A stretch of DNA of 64,000 nucleotides from the NCBI GenBank assembly GCA_902702965.1, contig CACRXP010000029.1, forward strand, positions 303,702-367,701, read 5' to 3'. This DNA is from Spirometra erinaceieuropaei. Taxonomy: Eukaryota > Platyhelminthes > Cestoda > Diphyllobothriidea > Diphyllobothriidae. The position numbers and the translations under genes are program-made. The notes under the pieces were generated by a model, which was given only the letters and a program-made list of their open reading frames with translations, searched no databases and was not told the DNA's origin. Below, piece after piece: positions 11,977 through 23,900 of the stretch. Position 1 is the stretch's first letter. Each line of letters opens with the position of its first letter.

Positions 11977-14900
11977 GTATGTGGTGACCTTATCTTACAC
12001 TGTTTTTTTGCGAAAAAATAGCCACGAAGCCTCCCAATAAAAAAAATTCTGGCATGTGAAGTCCGGCTGCAAATGCTCATAGTTACCTCAAATGTACCGC
12101 TCATTCACCGCTGATCACATTTACCTCGGCACAATCCTCTTAAGCTTTGTTTTAATTTCAACATTTTTGGCCAAAAATCTCGACATCCTACAGTGCAGCA
12201 TTCGTAAAATCTGTTTACTCTCTACAGATTGGGCCACTAACCCCATCCCAAATTTGCCAAATTTACCGAAATAAAACTCCCCAGTAAAAGCTGGCCGACA
12301 TTTCGAAAATAATTTTCAGTTGGTAAACTCTGAGTTTTGGGATGATAAAGTGGACTGGCATATAGCGAAATTCGGGGCATGTTATTTTTGAACTTGGCTG
12401 CATTCAAGTCAGTTTAAGAAATAGCCAAGTACGTTGTGTATATTTACTGATAGAAGTTTGCTGCCCCTAACTATGTAATCGTTGTTCATAAAACGGGCAA
12501 TCAAAAATGCCCTTCATCTTTAGATTTTAATCACTGTAAGTGCTCTAAGTGCCATCCAACGTTTACGGCATTTGGGTCTGCTGCTAGCTGTTGAAGACAG
12601 CACAGGGAATAAAATAAATATCATAGAACATTGGATCAGTAATGGTATCCCGTCCGTAAGATAAACTGGGAGATAACTAGGGGTAAAGGTTCTTTCAAAG
12701 GATTGCGGAAGAGTAACCAAGCCTGTGACATGGTAACTAGCAGCATATACGTTGCGTAACAGCAACGTTTCGGATTATCGTCCACGTAACCGGGCGTCTG
12801 TGGGTTTACGCCTGCAGGCCTTAGACTTATTCTATTCGCTCTCTAATCTTAATAAAGTTGCCCGCGAATTTAGCCTTTATTTTCCTCAAAGTCTTACTGG
12901 CACTTAACATTTTCACACGGACTTGTCCAATGCCTGTACTTTTGTCAAAATAAAGATGATAGCAATTACAATGAAAAAATGTGCGAAATTAGCATCTTTG
13001 CACAACATACTCGATGCAATCGATAAAATAAACTGTATTTAGCTAGCTCAGAGAACTTTTACTTTGTTAAACCGACTTGCGAAAGCAGATTTGTGTGTGA
13101 TTAAAAACAAATACTTTTTCAATAACGCTTCTGTATTTCTCAGTTTCCTATCCACTTCTCTTTCAAAAAGTAAGCGAGCGTCACGGAGAAGCCGGGACTC
13201 ACTTATGCCCTTCTAGCTTGCCTTCGCAGTTTAACGAAAAAAGACTAAACTCCAGTCCTTAGATCCTGTTTTAGGATAGTTTGCACGGTCCTGACCAAAC
13301 GCCTGACAAGTTATGCATCATTCTAGTACAACACGCACAAGTGGGACGACTCGTATCCTACATGTTGCAGGGTGCCATAGAGACCTCAATTAAAGGGTGC
13401 CATTGCAGTCTGCCTCTCAGTCCACCAGTCGATCACACGACCGTCGCATCCAACAATGTCCGCCGTGTGCTCCAAAGCAGGGTGGGAGCAGGAACGGTGA
13501 CTTGTACAAAAAATAGTTTGTAGTGATAGTGGGCTTGCACATCATCTGACGCACTCGCTCCTTCTCAACCATCTGTGCTCGGTGTCAAGACAGAGTCAAG
13601 AAGACCGGAGGCGGGGGAGGGCACAGGTGAATGGCACGGTCGAGCCCGCACCTTGGCGTTCAACTCCACACCCCCCTGGCTCACACACCAGGTTTTCGGT
13701 TAACAACAAAAATAGGAGGGGCGACAAAGGCCTTAAGGTGCACGACGTATGTCGGCAACTGGATCTGCCACCACATCCCCGAAGTGTTGGCATTTTTTAT
13801 GGTACACAAATCCGATAAAGCCTACTAAGGTCCGATATGGTCCCGAGTTGGTCCAGCGCATCTACTACGTGGGTTGTTTGGGGTCTCAGCCAGTCGGCCA
13901 CTCCACAGAACCGCACTCTGGGCTGACTGCGAGGTCCCAGTTGAATCGTCAATTGGCAACCTTCCAAGCCAGGACTTTTGACGTGCAGTGGCAATCTCTA
14001 GCACGTCAAATTGTTTTTAGCGAGGAAAAATGCGTTGAGAGTCGATTTCACTCCATCTTCTCTTACCTGTGAACTAATCCGTTAACCGAACCGGCCAACT
14101 AACTGATGTTGAGATTGAGAGCCCATATGTGCGTGTCATACACACGGCCTGGCCCCCTACACGACTTCAAAGGGAAGTGGACTGCTCGCCTGTAGTGGCG
14201 GAGCCTCATGGAGAAGGAGTCGAAGTACGCACTGCTCACTTACGTGAATGCTGCCTAGTTCGTGCCTGCGTTTGCGATATCGAGTATGCTTATGTGTGGT
14301 GCACATGGTGATAAGGAAGTGTGTGGTGATGTGGTACAGTCTTCCGTGATTTGCTGTGGATTTTTATGGAAGCGAGTGTGACCAAGTAGGCCCTTACGAT
14401 GGCTTTGTGTGTGTGTGTGGTGGTGCCTTCCAAACGGGCCACGTGTTAGATGCGCTGGATCAAAACGGGGGCCACATCGGACTCTGGCAGGCGTTATCTG
14501 TGCGTAATAACAAATGCCAACATTTGCGGGGTGCGCTGGCGGACCCTGTTGTCGGCATTCGTCGCACAACTGGACCACTGTCACCACCTCATTGTTTTGT
14601 GGTCAAAATCCTGGTCATTTGTGTGTAGACCAGGGGGTGCGGAGTGGAGCGCCAAGGCGAGGATCCGTCCGAGTTATCCACCTGCGGTCTCCCTCGTCTC
14701 CGGTCTTCTTGACTTGGTCTTGACACCGGGCTCAGGCGGGGGAGGAGGAGAGAGTGTAGGTAGATGCTACGCAAGTCTACTGGCAATATAAACCCCTGCG
14801 TAAGTCACCGTCTCTGCTCCCACAATGCAGTCTGTGGGGCACACGGTGGACATCGTCGAAATCGACGGTCGAACTGTCGAGTGTGTGGTGAAAGCTGGTG

Positions 14901-17900
14901 CTGCAAACACTGGTTCGCCAGACTCTGAGTGATTGAATCGCAGATGACCGACGTGGCTAATGCGTGATGTGCGTGTGGGGTGGCAATTTAGGCAGGATAG
15001 ATTGGAAGATGCTGAGTCGGATGTGATGATGATGATGACGCCGGCAGCGGCGGCGGCGGCGGCGGCTGCGTTGGTTGGCTGGGAGTCGGCAGTGTTAGCG
15101 ATGCGAGAGTTGCCAGGTATACAAGGCATGCTTTTGTGCCGATATTGCGGGGAATTCCGCCGTCGTGGATACACATATGACAGTGCAATGCTCGAGCCAC
15201 CCAAGGGTACGGTTTTGTCTTCTTCCTCTACGCGGCAGTCTGTATATGTTTCCTTAGTGTTCCTATCAGCTCGGTTGTCTCCTTGGCTGGAATCCTGAAA
15301 ACTAGCACGAAATGAGCTCATCATCCTCAAGTGCAAGCGTATGCAGGTTGACGATGGGAATGCTTATTAATAAAATACACCAACAAGTAGTAATTAATCC
15401 TGTTCTGGCTCCTTTCCGACTTCCTCCCTATGGGCGGTCTCTCGACTGGCCCCCTCACACCCTTCGACCGCGGTCACTAAAAAAGGTCAGTTTGAAAAAC
15501 AGGTAAGTCAAAAAAGGACAAGAATGGCAAGGTCACGTTTAAACAACAAGTTCAGATTTTCCTTCTGCAACAGAATAGGTCCATACGGTGAGTGCACGAG
15601 CGTGGGCGGCGCGATGTGGCAAGCGTATGCAGGGGCTCCTGGCACTGGTGTTCCGGTCTCGGATTCGCAATTGACCGGCCAAGCTGATGCGCGAGGTGAG
15701 GGTGCGATCGCACTTTGGACAGGTTAGCGTCGTGTCCACATTACTTGTGGTGGGGACGGCGATAATGAAGGTAGGGGCTGACGGGGCGCCGTGAGTGTCC
15801 GCGATGGTGGCGAGAGTGGGAAACTTGTTAGTGATCGTTGTCGGCGTCTAGTGGGTTATAAGAGGAACGGTGGAAGTGGCGGTGATCGATGGTGGCGGGG
15901 CATAAGGTGTGTGGGGTTGGTCGTCGTCGTTGATACCCTGGGGTTTGAAGTAGAGACGACGATAAGGACGGGTGTAAAGACAGCAGGTGGGGGTTGGCTT
16001 ATCGTTGCAATGAGTTCCGACGAGGCCGGTCCGTTCTAGGAATATTCGTTAGCAGCGGGGAAATGTTGGGATGGGTTGGGTGTTGGTGTTATGGATCGTA
16101 GGCGCGCTTGAGACCTCTAAGCTGCCTTTCTGACTTTGGCAGCGGCGATCCTGTCGGATTCATTTGTTGCTGCTCCAGCTTTCCCCGTTCATTCCCAGGC
16201 TTATCGGTCATAGACGAGGTACTCCCAGGTCTATGGGTTAATTTGTAAGTGCATTAGGTAGTTCTTCAGCCAATCACTTGCCTATGCTAGTGAGTATATG
16301 CCAGACCCACGTGAACAGCACTCCACCCTGCTCCTCACACGCTCCCAAACGGACATCTTACCCTGACCGAAAAGCAAGCTGCCAATTCACGACGACCTAC
16401 CCTGTGTACAGAATATATTGGCTCTCACTGTCCCGCGACTTCTGTCCTCGGACGAAGCCGAATTTTTCCCTGTGGTTTAAGTTTGCGTAATTTTCTTTGA
16501 CACGTCCAGCGGCGAAAACATTCGCTAACACAGACAATAGCACACGTTTTCCGGGTGAAGGGGTCATACCTTACCATAGCCCTTTCAATGAAATTACATT
16601 CAGCCATCAGACAACGAAGAAAATTTCAATTTCCTGGCAGATCCAAACACGTAATAGTCTATTTTATGCATGAATAAGACTATTTTCGCAACTAAGCAAA
16701 TAAATGTTCCAGTCTTGATGGTCAGCAATAAGCCAATACGCAATACCCCCACACAGGCGGCAGACGCATACTTAATGCCCGACGCAAATATATGGTATCG
16801 AAGACCCGCTTTTGTCAACCTGTGCACTTTTTCCAGAAAAAGCCTAAACCCCATATTTATGCAGTCTGCATCAAGTGCATTAAAGTGGTAAAAAAATCTG
16901 GATCAGAGTAGGTAGCGAAATCTACAAAGCGTATCGAACAGGGTGGCATTAAATGCAACGGTTGAAAACACTGTTCCTCCAGCTTACGCTGTTGCATTAA
17001 AGCTGTGAAGCACTCATGCTCATGCACGTAGCGGGCATTAATTATTTAACCAGACTCCTTCGTCCTGCTAACTGAATAAAAGGCTGAAACAGAGTCACAG
17101 GGTCCCGGCAACCGATTCTAGATGTACACAATGCATTTTCTTCAATAAGGTAACACAGAGCCCCTACACACACTACTACTATAAAGGTTGAGACGTGGAG
17201 TGCAGCCGATTTTGTTTGCTGACGAAGTAGCAGTATAACAGCTTGGGAGGGTCGCTCTTTAGACTGTCTCAGCACAGATAGAATGCCCTGCGGCATGTCA
17301 TACTGCGTCAGGCGCCAATGCATGTTGCAATATTTGTTGGAAATAGGACATTCATTTTGGTTAAAACTGCCCTATGGAAATTGGCTAGGCGAAGCAGATG
17401 GCTAAGAGAAAGCGCTTGTCGCCAAAAAAACCAGGCGGAGCTGACGACCGCCCGCTTTGGCGTCGGGTGCGAGGCCGCCTGATTTACGAGACGCGGGTCT
17501 TCCACGAATAGTCGGTGTTTTGATGCCGTCTGGTGCGACGCAATTTTTTTTCTATGTGAACCTCTGACTTTTAATGGTTGGCTTTTATTGGAAAATATTC
17601 TACCTTTCAGAAAACGGACACACTCAGGTTCTGAGATAGTAATGACGTGTCGTGCTTAGTCCACCTTCTACCTCAGATTAGCATTGTAATTCCAAAAAAC
17701 CCGGATCGGAGTTTGGATCTCGTCCGCCTGTTTGGCTCCTCGGTTGGTTGCTGATAAAAGGAGTACCCCAGCTGTAACCAAGTTTATGGTGGGACTTTCC
17801 TTAGTCAAAGTACAATGAGTAAGATTTCAGAAGTAAGGGCGCTCCCTGTGATAGTAGATCCTTGACAGAAGTAACCTGCTCTGCAGGTCTGCAGGCCATC

Positions 17901-20900
17901 CAGCGGTTGATCATTCCCAGAAATTTTGAGGAACATAACAGAGCTTCCTTGGTAACTAAAGGACACTCATGACATGACGATTTTTAAAAGCGAACGAAGT
18001 TCTTATTCTCAAGCGCTGTGTACTTTGTTGCCTGTGGCTTTGCCATCCGCGCGGATTTGGCGACTGCGAGGTCGACTGGGTCTCAAGATGTTTTTGAAAT
18101 ATCAATATTCAATATTCTCAATCGCCTGCCCAAAATTAGGTTTTTTAGCTCATGTCTATCAAAACCTTCAAAATAAGGTATTTATTTAAATCATTTGCCG
18201 AAATAGCCAGTTATTGGGTGTTTTTTACTGTTGAGAGTGACTTCTCGATCTTAGTTGTAAATAAACCAAACACGAAATTTCATCACCGATATGAAAGATC
18301 TTTCAAAAATGTCTAAAATGAATATGCACTTAGCCAATTTAAAGACCTTGAATAAACGACCTCTTTAAACAATGTCGATTTATGGTATTTAGCTGCTGGT
18401 CGTCCACGTATTTCATTGACGTTTGAGGCAGTCAGAAAAATAATTGGAACAATTGATCTGTTTATCAACTTCCCTGATAGACATTTTGTCGCATGCAAAA
18501 GAATTCGCGTTTCTCTTAAAATTGGAGCCATTTTCGTTATCTGTGCTTTCTTGTGGACTTCATTGTATGCCTAAAAATAACAACCGGAGTGCCAATATTG
18601 CCCGAATTTGTAATATCATGTTGGCTTCGGTTATAATCAAGGCATTTGCAGAATCTACGCAGCACAACAGTATCCTGCTCTATGCTCAAAAGTCAAAATG
18701 GTCGTTTAGCGGTGGGCTTTTACACGATATCTTATGGATATTTTCGTAAAAAATCACATTTATAGATGTTTATCATTTGGTTCGATAAACTTTACCAGTT
18801 TAGGTTACTGACACTACGTATATGGACGCAGACTAATGCATAAATTTACCGTAGGACAGTTATTAGCATAAGGCATTTCCCGAATAGAAGAGAACATTTG
18901 TTTAAACTTAAAGTAGCAAGTATTTTGCTCGGTGAAGTTACCTAGTGATGTATTCCACACAAAAGTATATTTTGCGAAATCGGCTGGGCGAACAAGTGAA
19001 ATGCGCAACGTTTTAAGTGACACGAAGCGATAACGTCCATTACCGTCATCATGTTCCATGAATTGGTTCAGAAACTGTATATCCACTCCCAGTAACATGC
19101 TATGTGACCTCCCATGGAAAATGTGGGCTCGGAGTTCCATGGCCAAAATAATGTGCCCATTTTGATTTAAAAACCAGGGCCTGTCGATATATGTCACTCT
19201 CACGAGGCTTGCGGTTTTACGCAAACCCTTAGACATTTTAAGAAACTCAAACACGGATAACTGGGGCATGGTCAAATGTTGCATTTTACTGATTTTGGTA
19301 AACCTGGCCTTTTCACACTGTTTTTTGACTTTTCAGCAAAATGCGGTATTTTAAGAATGATGGCCTCATATAATTAGATAAATTTTCATATAAATTTCGA
19401 ATCGAAGTAAGCAAAAGACCCCGAAAAGGAGCGTAAACGGAGGAAGACATTTTATTTCGTGAGCAGGTTATGACAAATAACGACTTAAAATATTTGGCGG
19501 ATTAAAATCACCAATTGCGAAGGTTTGCAAGTAGTTAAAACTCTCTTCATGACTTAAACAGTTTTTTTAAGTTTTCCTCTAATCCAGCTATCTTGATTTG
19601 TTGTTTCGTGGACACCCTTAATGTTCGCTTTTCTCTTCACACAACCTTTTGCTTAGATATTATGTGTACACTCCAGACATTTATGCAAGTGTTTTCCCAC
19701 CCGACGAGACAGGCCATTTTGCTCTTGGGCCTCGCAATGATTTCTGAAATTTTCATGTCTCTCAGACAATTTTGTGTTAGTCCAAATAGCATCTGTGTGA
19801 GTCATCTTAAGAGTATGCTTCTGAATGCGGCTTGAAATACTGGTGCAACACTGTGGTTTGAGGCATCGGGCTGACAGCGAGCGGCTTCGATCTGCTTGAG
19901 GGGAAAGACCATGTCACCCAATGGGCAAAATGGCAACCATCCTCCATACCACAAGACGTTCCCTCGCGGATCTGCCCTTAAACAATACTCCCCGAGACCA
20001 GATATATTTTATAACACAGTAACTTTTCGAATTCCTCTTACTGAAGGTTCATGTAGGGACCTTATAGGGGGCGAAATCTGCGAAAGTGATTTTACTGTAG
20101 GCTGCAAAATTGCCCATTATGGGACAAAGTAGATGCAGGCTCCTTTTACAGTGTGCGCGAACTGCTTTCTATCAATTCCTGGGGAAAAAGTCCTATAAAG
20201 CAGTAGAATGTTTAAAGATCTTCAAATGCTCGTCTGCTCATTTGGGTCTTCCATACTGATTTTGACGGCTGCGTGCATTTCGAAGCGGCTGATCACCCCT
20301 GAATGAACAAATGCCGCATATACCAGAAAGTAGACTTTAATTCTGAGTCGCCAAGCAAAACGGTCTCTTTACGACATGCTAAGATATCGCAGTCACTTCG
20401 GGATATCGGAATTTGTGTGCATATCATTCCGGTCGCCTACACATATCGCAGTCGCTGAAAAAGACTACTTACGCAGCGCGAATTTTTTCACTGATTTTCG
20501 ATTCCCTTGCAAATCCAAATATATTTCATAGCAGGCAAGGATGAACATATCTTTTCTTATATTCGTTTTGCACTAAATCATGCCATCTTAGACGTTTCTT
20601 CTTTAGGAAAAAGACAATTTTAGGTTGAAAAAGCTTGTTATAATGAGATTGGACCGCAAAGTGTCAATATCATTAGCATTAAACGTGAATTTAACAAGGT
20701 TTCCTATCACGTTTCGCATGCAACTCATATCAATTCAGAAATTTTTTGAGCTATGTATAACACGTTTTTAATATTATATAGGAATTTGTGATTTTTCCAA
20801 GTACAAAGTATACAGTTTACGCTTTTCAGACCATAAGTGTGGGCGAAGTGGCGGGTCAGATTCAAAGCTGTTTACGAAGGGAAAAGGGTTTTAAAATGAG

Positions 20901-23900
20901 TAGGTACCTTTTCTTTGAGTGAGATATTAGAAGAAGGAGGAGAAGACGGCGAAGAAGAGCTTTACTACAAGATGAATAAAAGAAAAGATGCTTTCGCGCT
21001 TTCTTTCCAAGAGCTGTATGGCGATTTTAAAGAATAGTGAAAACCAACAAAAATCCTACTACTCAAATAATTAGCTTCCAGTGAGCGTGACTTTCGCAGG
21101 GGATTGAAATGACACGCACTTAAAGGTCCAAATCCTGATAGTATAGAAATATTTTAGAGCTATATTGCAGGATAATCATGCTGTATCTTCATCGATGTAA
21201 TATTTCTAACTAAGGTTGAGTTTCAGAGACCTGTAGTTGATTGCTTACTGCGTACCTCACATACTGTAATTAAAAGTACTGTTCTTAACTCAGACTGAAG
21301 TTTACAATAAAGTGAGGTGCTTAAATTTAAAAAAATGTTTTTGTGCATGTCCTCTGTCTGTAGCCCGACGGTTGGAATGGTTTAGTCCACGAACTGCTCG
21401 AACACAAGGCCGACATGGTTGTCACATCCATGAAGATTACGCCAAATCGTTCAGAACAGATCGACTTTAGTGTCCCCTTCCTCGAGACTGGGATAGCAAT
21501 AACCGTTGCCCTGCGGGAAGGCGCTATTTCTCCCACGGCTTTTCTTGGTAAGTTTCTATGGCTGCTTCCCATTCGATAAACGATATTTATAAAACCGACC
21601 AAACAAATAATCTTTTCAAATAACGCACTGGAGTCAGTATAACTTTATGTAAATAAGAGTCTGAGTTCTACAGCAGAATGTCCACTTTCTCACGCAGTGT
21701 TCATTTGCTAAAAGTCTACGTAAAATGATTGACAAACTTTGAAACAAGGGAATATTTTAAATAGTCGAAAAGGGCTTACTCGGCCCTTGATTTGCACAGT
21801 AGTCATGTGAATTAAATTACAAGCCAGTTAACTTAAGCAAATATATGAAAAGGCCTCCAAATTAAATCAAGCCTAAGTGAATTCAAGTAGGCACTTTTTC
21901 AATACCATTGAAAGATCCCCTATCGGCGGAGTGTTTGTCATCGCATCAGGCTTTGGACCAAAAAAGATGGCGACGTTTTACGCATTTAGGCATCTTACCG
22001 ACAACCACCGAATGCGATCTTACCGTTTTATAGTTTTTACCAGTCCATGTGATCGTATATCAGCCTTCAACAACACTGTTCTTATGTTTTTGGGGGAGGA
22101 GAGAAACTCCCCGTTGCCTGTGTTAGACCATTTTGCAGCCAATCAATGATCGAATCGAAGTCGGCGTTAATTGCACAAACATAAGTAAAGTGTATGAACA
22201 CTAAAGATATTTTACCCAAACAAGCGGGGCGTAGAATGCCGAGCCTCAGCCGTAACTGCAGCTCATCTCAATTCTTTGCCACCGGCGTAATACCGGGTAA
22301 TATATAAAAGAGTGATTTTATATAGATAAGACCAGGGAACCATTTTGGTTTTGGATAACAATGATATCCAGACATAATTCGGAGAAGACGCGTTGATTCT
22401 GCTGAGTGGGTAGTTATCTGTTGATCAGAACATATCTTCTAATTTTAACATGTTTTTCTAAAAAGACAGGCTCACGTTTTCCTTCTTGAAGGATACGTCG
22501 TGATTTTCGAACATGCCCTAATTCAGTATCTAAATTGCAAGATGTAGTGTCGAATTATTACATTATTACAGTTATTTAAGTGTAACCATGCATCGATGTT
22601 AAGCAAGTAAGCAGGGGAGTAAGTGGACTTGACTTGATCATAAGCAATGCTTCTGATGAAGCACTTTGCTTCTGCCCGTATCCGCCTAGTTAACGTGGGC
22701 TACAAGCGTTCCTTCCTGTACGATATTGCATGAGTTCCAGTTACTTATGACTTCTTTCATCTTCCTCTGAGCGCAAACATTACTGACTAAGTGCTACAGC
22801 TTTTAAACTCACTTGGAGCCATTAAGCTTAACGAAAAAGGATCCCAGGGTTACACTTCGTCTTCACATCGTTTGGCATCAATATGTAACCAAACGTTTTA
22901 CTTGGGTGGATGACCCACGTGCACTGCCCGCTCCAGTATTACGAATCCGTAAACTTCAAACAGCTGCCTTGAACGGCCCAATTACATAAATCATGTCTCG
23001 ATTTTCATGCACCTATTTTCAGATGTTCGGGCCACATTTGGCAAAAAACTGCCGTTGTACAAAGTCTTGCAAAGAAAATAAATCGTATACCCCGGTGATC
23101 TAAGGGGTAGTGGCAGAACGAGGCCAGACATGCGATGCAGACTAAGTGTATGTGAGGTTAACTTAATAAGGAAATGCATGTAATAAGGCAACGTCTCCGT
23201 ACGAGGCATTGAGCCCCAGGTATTTCACATCTGGCTGACGACGACTAATAAACCATAAATGACCATTCCAGTCTCTTTTGTCCTTGTCGGTAATGTTGTT
23301 CCGCCTATATCATGCGTCGCTGTGCGGCTGCTGGTTGAGCTCGAGGATAAGGCCCCAAGGCAAAACGCGACTAGTGAGTTCCGCAACACAATCTGTGAGC
23401 AGCCTTCTACCATTGTTCAAATATATATGTATATACAGGGCTCGTGGCCCAGTGGTTAGAGGTGTGAACTTCTAACAACTAGGTCGCGAGTTCGAGCCTC
23501 GGGTGTTCCACACTTCGGGGTTGGGTATGACTGGCTGACGACGGCTAATAAGTCCAAAATGGCCATTCCAGTCTCCCTTGTCTTTGTTCGTAATAGCATA
23601 CTGCCTATATCATGCGCCGCTGTACGGCTGCTGGTTGGGCTCGAGAGAGAGCCCGTAAGGCACAACGGAACGAGTGATTTCCATAAGAACGATCGGTGAG
23701 CGCCCCCTACCATTATATATATGCAGGAGTGACAGGGGTGGGTACATAATAAGACCGGGATCAAGGGCGGGAGAGAGGGGGGAACTGTCGCAACTCCCTG
23801 TGTTAGAGGGTAGGGGGAAGCCGATTCAATGGGACTGCAGACAGTGGACTTAGTGGTCTTCGATCCGGTATGGGGCAGAGGTCAGTGCGCCAACATAGAG

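Larger units (their letters stand above)
11977..21363 (+). other. receptor intron 1 (9.4 kb)
   Basis: GT-AG intron, phase 0 (donor GTATGT, acceptor GTCTGTAG). It holds retrotransposon remnants at 13.57-16.05 kb and an antisense immunoglobulin-like ORF at 18.8-19.3 kb. A diverged foldback-like arm may lie near 20.35-20.6 kb. I see nothing supportable in 11977-13560, 16060-18310 or 20640-21363. Confidence 0.85.

Noticed and set aside
20340..20640. Possible further foldback left arm
   Set aside because: Only the blocks around TTTTCGATTCCCTTGCAAAT resemble the family; no matching right end was found, so it is not listed.
21327..21602. 91-codon minus-strand ORF
   Set aside because: It is the complement of the receptor S1 exon.
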